Below, piece by piece: positions 1 to 11,572 of a stretch of DNA of 64,000 nt (positions within the stretch are counted from its first letter, which is position 1; each line of letters opens with the position of its first letter). The position numbers and the translations under genes were made by a program. Source of the DNA: Trissonchulus latispiculum (taxonomy: Eukaryota; Nematoda; Enoplea; Enoplida; Ironidae); assembly GCA_030248195.1 (NCBI GenBank), contig JASAND010021422.1, positions 1 to 64,000 on the forward strand, read 5' to 3'. Under the pieces are notes generated by a model. The model was not told the origin of the DNA. It saw only the letters and a list, made by a program, of their open reading frames with translations, and made no database searches.

Positions 1-905
1 AACATTCTGGGACCAGTCCCGCATTTTTAGGTGCAAAGATAAAGAAATTTTGGTTTTTGCCATTATCCTCTTAGCACATAGTCGAGACCCAGATTGGTTG
101 GTATGGCTGGAAAGGGCACCAAAATGAACATTTTTGCTTTACAACTTTTGAGCTATCTCTAGTGGTTAAGTCAGTATAAGCAAAAAACGATTTTTGGGGT
201 CCAGAAATGGCCGTTTTCGAGAAAATCAGTTTTTTCAAAATTACTGCCAAATCGTACGGACAATTTTGGTTTATTTATACTCGTTCGATACACAGTCTCA
301 TTGCACATTTTATCAATACCTATTAGCAGGAGTTTGTTGCTCTAAGCTAGAGATTTGGCCGAAAAACCATTTTGGCAAAACTGCGATTATTTTGTTTTGA
401 ACATCGATTTCTCAAAAACTACCCAATGGATTCGCGTGATTTTTGGCAGAATGAGAATTTGCACTATTGCGGAGGAACATTTTTCTTGGTTTGAGGTAAA
501 ACATCTCCAGTTGCGAGAAAACTCAATTCAAAGTTGCGAAATTTTGTGACACCGCACATTTAATGGATTTTCTTGACCGTTAAGACCTGCTGAGCCAAAT
601 CCCAAAAAATGTCCCTCAGCCCACATGTCCTTTATAGGTTGGCGCAAGAAAAAATTTTGGCCGATCCCACAGTTTTGAGAAATCGATGTTCAAAAATTTT
701 TGGTCAATATTCAGTCGGTCAGATGTCAGAGTGTCAGAAAATTTTCGCTATTTTTGCGGCTTTTTACTAGTTTCGTACTTTCATGAGAATCTACAGATTA
801 TAAGCTTTAAAATGATGTATAAAGCTCTTTCCAATTCGCAAAATTGCAAACGTTAGGGCGTTTCAAAAACTACCCACAAGAGCACTGCACAAAACGATAC
901 CAGCA
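1..905. repeat. Dispersed repeat, copy 1 (cut by window edge)
   Basis: This stretch is clearly related to 15291-16165, in the same orientation. Both contain the blocks ACCAGTCCCGCATTTTTAGG near the start, AACTGCGATTATTTTGTTTT in the middle and a similar tail ending before CCAGCACCTTAA. Similarity is moderate, with many substitutions and small indels, so the copies are old. The short open frames here are not conserved between the two copies, so I treat it as non-coding. The second copy lies inside a hAT element, which suggests this one may be part of a related element whose left end is outside the window. Confidence 0.75.
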
Positions 906-1026
906 CCTTAAGTGGGTTTAACCCAATGTGATAAGATAAAGTTGGGATTAGATCCCAAGGTTTTCTAGAATTTTAATGGGTTCAACTCTATCGGACAGAT
1001 GACAATCGATGACGATGATGATCGGA

Positions 1027-1658
<632 letters not shown>

Positions 1659-2202
1659 CGTCTTGACGGAATTATTAATGTGAAAGATACGTGCCTTTAT
1701 GTGTGTGGAAGTCGGAGGTTCCACTTTCTTGGGCAATATTTGGCAAGCCAATGGCTAGTATGTAGGACTAGGAAAGAGCACATAAACAATACAAATTCTG
1801 TTCTATAGAATATATTTTTAGCGCTAAAACGTGAAAATGCACGTACTCAATATAGCCTCCTATGCTTCTGTTTTGTAATATTTCTTAAGATGGGAAAAGT
1901 GAAATTACGCATAGATATTCACAAATGAAACCTCAATAGTAGACCTTGTTTAGGATATGAAACTCATGGGATGAAACTTTTTAGCACATCAATAAACTGC
2001 CCGAAACTGATATCCGAACCACGCAGTCTGGGTAAGCAAAACGGCTCCACTTCTTATTTATTCATATACCGAAATTGGCTGAATCAAATTCCTTCATATT
2101 TTGAAATGTGAATACAATGTATATGGCCTACAAATGAGCAAAGAGCAATTAATTTTTGACCCATTGCCTTGAAGTCGGCGTGTACCAGGAACTGACTGAT
2201 TC
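1659..2202. other. Intergenic, nothing recognised
   Basis: AT-rich sequence without a credible reading frame, RNA gene or transposon end that I can recognise. Confidence 0.5.
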
Positions 2203-2999
2203 TTAAGCCCAGTTCATACTTCATGTGCTTTGTCCTTTTGTGCTTTTGTGCTTTGTGCTTTCCGGTTCATACTTTTTGGAAAAGCACAGTGCTTTGTGCT
2301 TTGTGCTTTTCTAATTCATACTTCAAAAATGTGCTTTGTGCTTTGTGCTTTTGTGCTTTTGTGCTTTCGGGTGTGCTTTCGAATGTTGAGCCGAGTTCAA
2401 CACTTTGAGTTGTGCTTTTGTGCTTAGCCAATCAAATTTCAGTGTTTTTGGCATTATCCAATAGAAAACAGAAGGCGGCGAATCAGAAGAAATTGAATAC
2501 GGTATTAAGGAAGACATAGAAAAAATGATGGAAAAATAAGAAAAATTATAAAAAATGTAAATGTATATATATTTAATTTTAATCCACTGCTTGATTTCAA
2601 TACGTGTGGATTTTTATAATTACTTTGGCTTTATTTGTTCACAAATATTTTTAAATTATTTTCTGCTGTTGCGTTGGCAAATATGCGGTCTAGAAGTTAT
2701 TCACTGACAGACAACCTTATATTTTGGTTTTTAAAAAATTTGAAATCTTTTCTATTTAATTTGTGGCAGAAAATATACATACTTTCTATGTTTCCTTATG
2801 TCAGGAGACTAAATCTGGACTTGTGCTTTACTGTCCCCACGGGAAGTATGAACGCGTCCTCGTGAGCACAAAGCACAAAGCATAAAGGACAAAGGATAAA
2901 AGCACAAAGGACAAAGCACAAAGGACAAAGCACAAGGCACTCATAGAAAAGGACAAAAGCACAAAGCACAAAAGCACAAAAAGCATGAACCGGGATTAA
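2203..2999. mobile_element. TTAA-flanked MITE with GTGCTTT subterminal arrays
   Basis: The unit starts TTAAGCCCAGTTCATACTT at 2203. Its right end, read on the minus strand, is TTAATCCCGGTTCATGCTT ending at 2999, so both edges carry TTAA and an imperfect inverted terminus. Inside the left end (2222-2425) runs a degenerate array of GTGCTTT/TGTGCTTTTG. The right end (2864-2990) carries the complement, AAAGCACAAAGGACAAAG. The middle is AT-rich without coding capacity. TTAA targets and termini rich in C are typical of piggyBac-type elements. No transposase is present, so it would be non-autonomous. The superfamily assignment is inference. Confidence 0.65.
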
Positions 3000-3105
3000 A
3001 GATAATTTTTTAATATAAAATAATATTATATTATGTATGTGTATATATATATCAAGAAAACTACAACAAAGCTATAACAGCAGTAACCTATAATTAAATT
3101 CTTAC

Positions 3106-4591
3106 TGTTGCAACAGCAAAACATATCATCCACAAAAAGGTGCTGATCTCGAAACCATTCTTCTAAGTCCAACTTTAGTGTGCTGTACACGTTTTCGAAA
3201 TATTCATGCAGTCTCTTCAGAATCGTACAGCACATTGCTTGCTTCTCGTCTTTCTGGGCCAAAATGATCTTTAGTTTTTGAATAAGATTGTAGGTGTCCT
3301 CTTTAGTCCAGGGCTTATTTTTCAGTTCGTTCATAACCCTTAAGAATCGTTCGCTGCAGTATTTAGCCAACTCGCAATAAAAGAAATCATTATAGTTGTT
3401 AAGATTGTGCTTATCAATGATGTTGTCAAATTCATCGAATGTATAGATTCGGCATAGGTCAGTGGAAATACCATTTCGTGACATCCATCGCTTATAGAAG
3501 TTTGCCGTTGCCGGTGGGCAGATAATCGACACACGTTCGCTCTTATTGATTAGTGATAGGGCTTTAATTATTATAACAACTGTTTTACCGGTACCTGCAG
3601 AACCTTCGATAAGCTTGCATTCTCTGCCACTAATAATACTGTGCTGGGTAGGATTGAGAAAATAAATTGGAACAAATTTATCCGAATCAGCGGTATAATT
3701 CTTGACTATATTTGTTTTAGGACCTTTTCTGAAAGTGGTTAACTTCTGTGTTCTGATGCGATCGTCTTCTTGGAAAAGCTGGTGAGTCATGGAAATTTGA
3801 GCAGCATCGATGTAAACATCCTTCAAACTGCTTCCAGTTGTTGAGGCAAAAAGGAAAATTAACTTCCTGAATAGGTTTTCAAGGTCAGCATCGGCGTAGT
3901 TTTGTTGATTTATGGACAGCAATGATTTAGCTAGATAATCCCCAAGCAAATCTTCCTTTGATAAAATCGGATAATCACCACTAAGGTTACAGCATTCGTT
4001 TCGCGATAGCAGTGGAAAAGCTATGTACGAGGCAATATTCATTCCCTTTAAATTTGAGCAGCATGTCAAGTCTTGAAGAAATTTGGTAATCTTCGGCAAC
4101 TGTTCTTGTTCTGCTTTTCTATGCTTTTCGCTAATGGTTGTACTTTGTGACTTCTTGTCACAACCCTTTATCTCAACCACCACAAAACCACGGCGTGGAC
4201 AAAATATCAGGCAGTCGCATTCTCTGTCTGCATATTGATCTGGATTCATTTCGGGCAAAAATTCACGGATAAGAGGAGTCTTATTTTGAAGAGAAAAAGA
4301 TCGGAATACAATTGCTGTTTCTGGAAGGTTTCCCAGCAGTTCCTTCAAACGGTTGTAGAAAAACTGCTAAGAAATATCGTCCTTTCCTGGCTCAACGCCT
4401 GGCTTGTATCCATCGGCAGGATACGAAGGTTCTGTAAAGTTATATTGAAAAATTGGTGGCAGAAAGTAGGTCTGCTGCTTCCAGTCTGGGATATAGTCGT
4501 GAATGTAGGTAGTAGCAGCGTCACTATAACTTTCGTACGCTTTGCCGCCTTGACCAACAATTACCGATCTGCTTGGAACATCTAATTCCAT
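3106..4591 (-). pseudogene. NERD nuclease / SF1 helicase-like gene, interrupted by a TAG
   Basis: Reading on the minus strand from ATG at 4591, about 74 codons are followed by a single in-frame TAG (4367-4369), after which the same frame stays open for over 430 codons. Past the stop come a NERD-like core (RECDCLIF, then VVVEIKG, giving the expected D, E and K), a Walker A loop EGSAGTGKT, and HLFVDDMF resembling helicase motif II. NERD-helicase fusions are known in bacteria and in some animal genomes; they are thought to cut or unwind nucleic acid. After codon CCC-N there is a good splice donor (ACA|GTAAGA at 3105), so helicase motifs III-VI should lie in further exons to the left, which I did not find. 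The TAG could be a disabling mutation, an error or an unrecognised short intron; I favour a recently damaged gene because no other break is seen. No homolog search was possible. Confidence 0.6.
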
Positions 4592-4770
4592 TTCTAACAA
4601 AGCTAAAACACAAACTCACAGGAAAGTCCACCATATTACAGCTTGCGTCACTACATTACATTGGAAAAATGGATTAGAGTTTCGGCAAGTAGTACCCAAA
4701 AAGGGCAAGATTCCTTTGCCGAGAATTGTCTGAATCTTGCTTTATTATTGCTTGCTACTTATTAGTGTTA
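4592..4770. other. 5' flank of the NERD-helicase gene
   Basis: About 180 bases between the gene start and the LTR element. No TATA or initiator is convincing. An LTR retrotransposon begins at 4771, so any distal promoter has been pushed more than 8 kb away. Confidence 0.4.
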
Positions 4771-6194
4771 TGTAAAGTTGGAAGTGTAGGGGCAACCAAA
4801 CTAAACGGGTGGAAACTGTGCGCGTATGGAAACGACGAACCTGGAGGAGACTTATGTTCCAGTCGACCTGGGCAGGATCTCGCCAAGAATTAGTTAAGCC
4901 TAACAAACTACTAAAAGAGCTGGCTAAAGGGACAAATGACTGGTCACCTACTCGACTACTAAGGAAACTTTGATTAAATTAAATACACGCTCAATAAATA
5001 ATTAGCCTACCTAGACTTGGAAAATAACTCAGAGTCCTACCTACCGACTATACAATTCTAATAAAAGCCTAACTACAGACACCCTAATGGCTCAGCTACT
5101 GAGACCACGTTTAATAAAGTATAGACAAAGGGAGAGACTCCCGAAATTTACACCATAAAGCAAATTTTGACAATAAAGCATTCATTAATAAAGTTCACCA
5201 AACAGAGAAATATCTAGACAAAGGCAAGTTCTAAGAAGCAACTAAAGGTCAACAAGGCATAAATTAGAAATTTAAACATAAAAGCAGGGCAAATTATACA
5301 CGCAAGCCCGAGCCCAAGAACATTTAAACCCCTCTAGAAATTTTATCTCAAAGATGTTTCCCTAAGCCGTCGCGGCTAAACTAAACTATTTAATATGACG
5401 TAATAAAATCCTTTTTCTAAAGTGAGTAACCATATTTGAGAACTAAATTAAAAAGGGAATAAAACTCAGTAGAGTACCACTAACAAATTTAGGTCGACCC
5501 ACGAGGTCGCCTCGGAGTCTAAAATAACAAAAGAAAGAAATCAATAACTTACGAAAAATCCCGGCAAAGAGGCAAACTCATATAAAAGGGCTAGGCAGAG
5601 CTCACACTAACCGACCGCACGTTAACGTTAAGAAAAGCAAGACTGACTGGTTTTTAAAGTGAATGCTGAGAGAGATGCCTAGTGAATTTTGATTGGCTGA
5701 ATTTGAGACCCTCTTGCAGACCCGACTATGCGCTTCCACAAGGCTAGCTCAACAGCGCCACCTAGTCGCTAAGTGGGCTGAATAAAAACATAGCGCATTT
5801 CAACATAATAGAACCAACACTTTTAGACTAATTTCAACCCAAATTTACACAACACATATTTCTCATCAAAACCATCACATTAAAATAAATTCACTAAAAC
5901 ATACACACATCACACTCACACATTACAGTTAAGTGTTTTGTAACTAATGTGCTGCAACTATTCGGTTGCGGCCTTTTACACAAAAAGGCAACCCTTTCAT
6001 CAGAGTATGACCGTTTATCACAGAATTATTAGACAGTGAGAGCGTAACAGCTAACAGACTTTTTTCTTTTAATGTCAACTTTAAAGAATCTTTTCCGTCC
6101 GTCACCTCCCTTCAGTCACCAAATTTGCTTTGACACCACAGATTTAACACTACATTTTACTCAGCTAGAGTTTTTGTTTTCGAGACAGCAAAGC
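4771..6194 (-). repeat. 3' LTR of element 1 (5'-truncated)
   Basis: It matches 11573-13000 nearly base for base, starting TGTAAAGTTGGAAG on the plus strand. On the element's own strand the other LTR begins TGTTCGTGCAGC, whereas this copy begins only at CAGCTTTGC, directly joined to coding sequence. The last codons of the protease ORF (to 6157) are therefore LTR sequence. Confidence 0.85.
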
Positions 6195-8586
6195 TGTAAT
6201 TGATTTTGATGTAATTCACTTGAGAAGATACTTCCAAGACTCCAGGTACTGGATAGACTTCATAGTCCTCGAGGACCTCCTCTGATGGTTTGAACACAAC
6301 TGCCTGATTAATAGCTGGTTTTACTGCACCACCAAGCCAACAACGAACCGGGACCATAACTTCCGATCTAAGGGGGAGTTTGCACGTTTCCCGCATACAA
6401 TAATATACCGTACAGGACACGGCTATACTGAAACGGTTAGCTAAGGCCTGCAGGTCGCCTGGGGTCAGCAACGGCACCTTCTTCTTGTCGCATAAAAGAA
6501 GGTGTTGGTGAGGAAAAATCACCCAGTTATGGTCTGCCTGGAAATCGTAACCAATAATAAAGTCTTGTTGTAAACTATTTGTAACGTTAAAAGTATATTC
6601 ATACCGAACGCCATGTAGTTTGAAGGCAATCTTGGTTGTACCCAATATAGCCAGGCTCCGGTCGTCGGCCGCCGTAGCCACCTCCGTAGCTTTCGTTTCG
6701 TCCAGATGTAAGCGTTTACTACTGTTGAGTTGGTCAAAGAAATGTTTGGACATCAGGCAAATGTTGGCCCCTGTATCCAGCAGGGCTAGTGTCTTAATGC
6801 CTCGGACCTCCACAATCACGTACGGACTTTTCTTCAAGGCGATATGAGTACACTGGGAGACAAAGAATGGTGCCGTCCCATTCAGTACCGATAGAACCGC
6901 TCGGTTGAGGTGCTTAGTCTGCGCTGTGGGTTGCCCACTATCTTCCTCGTTGTCGCTGGCTTCTACGTCTAGGTTAAACTCGACTCGTTGAGCTGGACTA
7001 AGAGCAGCCCTAAGTTGTTGTTCTAAGTCCCAGATTCCGTACTTGTCCCCTAGATCAGTAGAAGTCACTTCTTGCTGATCTACAGTGGCCGTGTCACGTT
7101 CAACTAAGTTTCCCGACGGAGCGGCCGCTCCTGAGGTTGTTATGACCTCGTCCTGTTGTAATACTGTAGCGTCGTCCTTATTAGTGGAAGTATCTTCCTG
7201 CGTCGCGGGTACCGGTTCCTCGTCCACCGGTGTGCTATCCAGCACAATGATCTCATTCGGGTCGTTTAGGCGAATGCCCCGTCTACCCTTGCGGGGTTGC
7301 GGCGGGTCCTCCGACCAGATAGGCTGGTCTGGTTCGCGAAGGGTTCCCTTCTGTTGAAGTTCTAAGGTCCGTTCGTAATCCTTCTGAACGAATTCAGCCA
7401 ATAGTTGTTCGAAGCTCTGGGTAGACTGCTGGACCTGGTCCGTCACGGACATTACGTTAACAGCCAGCTGTTGAATCTGTTCGCCAATAGACTGGGCGAC
7501 TACATGAGCTTGTTGAACAGCTTGGTTGACGGTTGCCCAACCTTGTCGAATGACTGCATACTCCGGAGTTTCCAACAGGGCGAATCTGTTACGGGTAGGG
7601 ACACCGGATTGTACCGGTGTTTTCGGATGTTTCATCCCTTTTTCTACCGGTTCCCACTCACCCTGAGTGTCCTTTCGCAATTTCAAAGGTGTTACTGGAG
7701 TAGCTCCAGACCTATGAACTTCAACTGGCGCCAATGTTAGGCCTGAAGTACCAGATTCGTCATCCGATACGTCCGTTTCCGTGAGCTCTCGTCGGCTAGG
7801 ATTGTTTGCTGCTGACCAGGGTTTCAAAGAACTCGACCGCTTGGGTGGAGACGCCCCAGTAACCACAATACTGGGCGGTTCCTTCGTAAAGATGGGAGTT
7901 TCCGGCACCACCTGGGTAGTGACCGCCAGTTCTGACGTTGGGGTTTCCCCAGTGCTTACTGCTGAAAGCCCAGTACCCGAGGGTTGGTTTTCCCCAGGGC
8001 TTTTGCGATGAGCCCCGGCTCCCGATGGATTCTCCGTCCGAGTGGGCGTCCATTGTTGTAAGGGTCGAATAACCTCAATAGGGTCCGTTTGTACCTCCTT
8101 CGAGGTAGATGTCTTCCTTTGCCTCCGGGTTGTGCCCGCACCAGGTTGCCTGGCACGAGTCTGTGCTGCCATGACTGCGGAATTTTCTTGCCACTTCATA
8201 GCTTTACGTACTGTAGTAAGCATATTCCATTCAGTACCAGGTGCACGCTTCCACCGCCTATTATACGGGACAGGGCGCTGAGAGGCCCCTCCATCACCAA
8301 AGGGTTTCACTTCTTTCCGCCATCGATTCCAGTATTTATATGGCCGAAGGTTGCCTTCGCCATCATAGACTACGTCTCCTCCGTCCGGGAAACCTCCATT
8401 TGCAAGGACCACGTCCTCTTCCGGGAACCATTCAGCCCGTCTACGTACTTGTTTGCAGGTTTTACACGGACATTTCCATGGGTTTACGTCCCGATTTGTG
8501 TCCTTATTCAGATACAAGCAGACAGGTTCCTGGTCCCGTGGAGGAAGGGGGTCGCCTCCTTTACCCTCACTTTCCGAGTCACTACT
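6157..8586 (-). CDS. Protease-containing Pol fragment of LTR element 1
   Basis: An open frame of 809 codons after an upstream in-frame TGA at 8587-8589. Near the N-terminus is a compact Cys motif (WKCPCKTC) followed by basic residues, then a long Pro/Thr/Ser-rich region. The retropepsin-like core has the catalytic motif ALLDTGANICLMS and, about 75 residues later, IGYDFQADHNW, matching the second conserved strand region of Gypsy proteases. A linker with VMVPVRC and a NYIKINYS tail precedes where reverse transcriptase should begin, but the frame ends in the LTR. Upstream of the TGA the same frame is open back to about 8766, overlapping no stop of Gag, so expression would need frameshifting plus readthrough, or this copy is mutated. 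Role in an intact element: cleavage of the Gag-Pol precursor in the virus-like particle. Confidence 0.8.
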   Translation of the reverse strand, partial: SSDSESEGKGGDPLPPRDQEPVCLYLNKDTNRDVNPWKCPCKTCKQVRRRAEWFPEEDVVLANGGFPDGGDVVYDGEGNLRPYKYWNRWRKEVKPFGDGGASQRPVPYNRRWKRAPGTEWNMLTTVRKAMKWQENSAVMAAQTRARQPGAGTTRRQRKTSTSKEVQTDPIEVIRPLQQWTPTRTENPSGAGAHRKSPGENQPSGTGLSAVSTGETPTSELAVTTQVVPETPIFTKEPPSIVVTGASPPKRSSSLKPWSAANNPSRRELTETDVSDDESGTSGLTLAPVEVHRSGATPVTPLKLRKDTQGEWEPVEKGMKHPKTPVQSGVPTRNRFALLETPEYAVIRQGWATVNQAVQQAHVVAQSIGEQIQQLAVNVMSVTDQVQQSTQSFEQLLAEFVQKDYERTLELQQKGTLREPDQPIWSEDPPQPRKGRRGIRLNDPNEIIVLDSTPVDEEPVPATQEDTSTNKDDATVLQQDEVITTSGAAAPSGNLVERDTATVDQQEVTSTDLGDKYGIWDLEQQLRAALSPAQRVEFNLDVEASDNEEDSGQPTAQTKHLNRAVLSVLNGTAPFFVSQCTHIALKKSPYVIVEVRGIKTLALLDTGANICLMSKHFFDQLNSSKRLHLDETKATEVATAADDRSLAILGTTKIAFKLHGVRYEYTFNVTNSLQQDFIIGYDFQADHNWVIFPHQHLLLCDKKKVPLLTPGDLQALANRFSIAVSCTVYYCMRETCKLPLRSEVMVPVRCWLGGAVKPAINQAVVFKPSEEVLEDYEVYPVPGVLEVSSQVNYIKINYSFAVSKTKTLAE

Positions 8587-8877
8587 TCACAAACCACCAT
8601 GATTCCAATAGGGTTCGTTATCAGGCTTATTAGAAAAATTAGAGTTAGTAACAACAACAGCTTGGACCGCACAGACCATTTCACCAGACGGCTTTGTCGG
8701 TGCGGGACACGGGGCCAGGTCTACTGCCCGTGCCCTGCATTCTCGTTTCCCGTTTCCGGAAAACCTTCATACCGACGTGGACCTACATAACCCCGGCTAA
8801 TAGAGCGAGGTCTAACCGGTTGTTGTCGTTGATTCCTTTGGTCCTGCTGACCTTGTTGTCGTTGCGGCTCCTGCTGG

Positions 8878-11286
8878 TTACGCTGGTCCTGATTCCTTTG
8901 GTGGTGGTTGGTTGTTCTGGTTCTGGTTCTGGTTCTGGTCATAGCGACTCCGGGCAGGGGGGTCACCCTCCTGACCCCTGTCTCGGTACTGTCGATGGGT
9001 ATTACCCCTAGCCTGATATTGGACCTGATCATTCTGACTCAGGTATTGCAGGTAGTCCGGGCACTGTTGTTGCCTATGGCCGACCAGACCGCATTGCCAA
9101 CACCTACCCATAGGCTGGCGTGGTGGTGGTCGTTCGTCGTTCCGTTGGTAACCCTGGTTACGATTCTGATTCTGGCTCTGTGGTTGAATCCGCTGTTGGT
9201 CCTGTTGGGGTCGCCCCTGGGTAGCGTTATAGCCTCGTGGTCCCTGACTCTGGGCACTAAAGACCATAACAGCCTGTTCTTTATCCAGTTCTACCTGTAC
9301 TGACTCCACGATATGGAGAGCCCGAGTGATCAAATCGTTCTCCCGCACATGGGGCCAAAACTGAATGTCGGCCAATGGGGCCGCCATTCTAGAACGCAAA
9401 TCCGCTTTCAAGCCTCTTTTAAACTGAGCCACAACCTTCTTTTCCCGATCAAAACCAGGTTCGAATGGAAAGGCTTGCACCGCTAGCAAGCGCAGCGCTG
9501 CCATATAGTCGTGTGGCTTTTCGCGCGGTTCCTGCATCCGGCTATAAAATTGCTCTGCATATTGCTCCGTAGTAACAGGCAAGGGTTCATACAGTTGTCG
9601 GATCCTAGTCACTAGGTCCTCGAAAGTATCCGGTGGACAGGGAGTCATAGACTCTTTGACCTTGTCATCAAGTAAGGTCCACAAAATTCTATACTTCATA
9701 CCGGCTGGCACGTCATGAACCTTTACTGTGGTTTCGAAATTCGCCAACCAGCTAGTAAACTTGATATTACTCTGTGACCCTTGAAAGGGTTTAACCCCCT
9801 TAAAGCCCTTCAGGTATTCACCCAGATGTTTGAAACTCTCATATGAAGAGGGTTCTCGCTGCTCTGAAGGACGTGGTCGTTGCGACCGCTCTCGCCGAGA
9901 GGCAGGGTAATCCCGGTCCCGCGAATAGCGCCTAGGACTAGGCGTTCTACGTACGGGTGATGGGGACTGATAGCCCCGTGATGGGGTTCTAGACCGCCGC
10001 ATATCATCTCTCCGCCGGCGGGGTTGCGCCGCTGGCGACCCTCGCACCTGGTCATCAGATGAATCCAGATCTACAATTGGCGGGGCCCGTTGTTGGCTCC
10101 CCCTGCGGCTACGGACCGGCTCTGGGCTCGGCTGCCGAGTTGGTTTAGACTGCCCCATTTGGAACGGGGGAGCCCCTGCGTCCGGATCCATGCTGGGGTT
10201 GGGCCACATACGCAGTAGCTCCATACAAACTCGAGGGAAATTCTGCTCGAGTGCCTCCCATGTTTCGCGCGGGATTTCTGCTATCCAAGCTGTGAGCAAG
10301 CCCCTAATCACACTATATTCCTGTTCGGTCAGACCTCTCACTCGGAAGAGACCAGCAGTATCTGGTGTTTGAGGCCGGTGTCGGACCGGAACAGTGGGCT
10401 GGTCCCGTAGCGGGACCACCCACGCGTCCATGGGTCCCCGCACTTTCGGTTTCCTATCCGGTTCTTGTTCGGAATCGCCGCTATCTGGCCGTTGGCTACT
10501 GCTAGCCCGTTTCGAGCGCTTTGACCGTGTGAGGTCGATATGAGCCGTTGAGCGGTACCGTGGGCCTGCCACCGCTGGTTCACTAGGGCCTGCTACCCCC
10601 GGTTGTCGTGAATTTCCAGTCCCCTCTTGCCGTCGAGGCTTAGGGCGAGTGAACAGAGGGAACGACCTCGTTCCGGGTTGTCTGCGTATAATCGAGCTGT
10701 CCGACCCCAGTCTTGGTCGTTGCTGAAATAAATTCATTTCCAGCTGGTTAACAAAGGCTCGTAGGTCCGAGACATCAGACATCCCTGGCACCGGTTCTGC
10801 CAGCGGTTCCCTATCGGGCTCTCTGTTCCGGAGAGTAGAATCGATCCGAGCCAGTTTGAGCCGAAGAAACTCCAATTGATCCCTAATGCTTGCCTGTTCG
10901 TCCCATTCTTCCTCTATAACCTCACCCTGATCAGTAGGTGACAAAAACTCATCGGTCTTCTGTGAGGCCTCGTCCTCTTGTTGGTCGTCGTGACCCTGAT
11001 CCGTGGCTTCTTCGAATAATTCCTCCCTTTTGGAGGCCTTGTTTTTGGCCGAGTCTGATCGCAAGTATGGTCTACTAAGCGTAGCGCTTGTAGAAGCAGG
11101 GCCCGCCGAGGCCTGGCTGGATGATGATTGAGTAGAAGGATTTTTACTCAAGGTCGATGGGGGAAACAGTCGTCCAAAACCGTCTGGATTCAAGGGCCGA
11201 TTATCCATTGCGTCACTTGAAGTGGCCGTATCAGCCGGCTTGGTCGAAGCCTTAGATGTTTTCACAGGTGAATGCTGAACGGACAT
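8878..11286 (-). CDS. Gag polyprotein of LTR element 1
   Basis: 802 codons from an ATG at 11286, with a TTATATAA just upstream of it. The N-terminal half is Ser/Pro/Arg-rich and disordered. A capsid-like region at about residues 490-650 (FTSWLANFETTVKVHDV, then EQFYSRMQEPREKPHDYM and FKRGLKADLRSRM) matches Ty3/Gypsy Gag. A single CCHC zinc knuckle, CWQCGLVGHRQQQCP, sits near residue 735 and would bind genomic RNA. The C-terminus is Gln/Asn/Arg-rich. The frame one base away continues Gln/Arg-rich to 8721, so the Gag end may have shifted through a small indel, or the overlap may be used for frameshifting into the protease. Gag packages the element RNA. Confidence 0.85.
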   Translation of the reverse strand: MSVQHSPVKTSKASTKPADTATSSDAMDNRPLNPDGFGRLFPPSTLSKNPSTQSSSSQASAGPASTSATLSRPYLRSDSAKNKASKREELFEEATDQGHDDQQEDEASQKTDEFLSPTDQGEVIEEEWDEQASIRDQLEFLRLKLARIDSTLRNREPDREPLAEPVPGMSDVSDLRAFVNQLEMNLFQQRPRLGSDSSIIRRQPGTRSFPLFTRPKPRRQEGTGNSRQPGVAGPSEPAVAGPRYRSTAHIDLTRSKRSKRASSSQRPDSGDSEQEPDRKPKVRGPMDAWVVPLRDQPTVPVRHRPQTPDTAGLFRVRGLTEQEYSVIRGLLTAWIAEIPRETWEALEQNFPRVCMELLRMWPNPSMDPDAGAPPFQMGQSKPTRQPSPEPVRSRRGSQQRAPPIVDLDSSDDQVRGSPAAQPRRRRDDMRRSRTPSRGYQSPSPVRRTPSPRRYSRDRDYPASRRERSQRPRPSEQREPSSYESFKHLGEYLKGFKGVKPFQGSQSNIKFTSWLANFETTVKVHDVPAGMKYRILWTLLDDKVKESMTPCPPDTFEDLVTRIRQLYEPLPVTTEQYAEQFYSRMQEPREKPHDYMAALRLLAVQAFPFEPGFDREKKVVAQFKRGLKADLRSRMAAPLADIQFWPHVRENDLITRALHIVESVQVELDKEQAVMVFSAQSQGPRGYNATQGRPQQDQQRIQPQSQNQNRNQGYQRNDERPPPRQPMGRCWQCGLVGHRQQQCPDYLQYLSQNDQVQYQARGNTHRQYRDRGQEGDPPARSRYDQNQNQNQNNQPPPKESGPA

Positions 11287-11572
11287 TTATATAAGAGTCG
11301 AAGAAAAACTTACACGAAATAGAGATTCAACAATTAAACACGTACAAGTAAAATAGAAATGCAAGTTAAAACAAAACACTGAATTAATTAGAAGAGCAAC
11401 CGGATTAAAAGGCACTACAAAAATACTAGGAGATCAAATCCGAGAAACAAAACAAAGAAGAAGGAAAACAAATGACAATACTACTATGACAAAAGGAGAA
11501 AAGCAGAGTACAAAAATAAACTAGGACAAACGAGGATAAATAAAAGAAAAAGGTCGAGGACTGGCAGCCTAA

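Noticed and set aside
10190..10372. Short plus-strand frames within Gag of element 1
   Set aside because: They lie opposite a long, clearly coding minus-strand ORF and match nothing.
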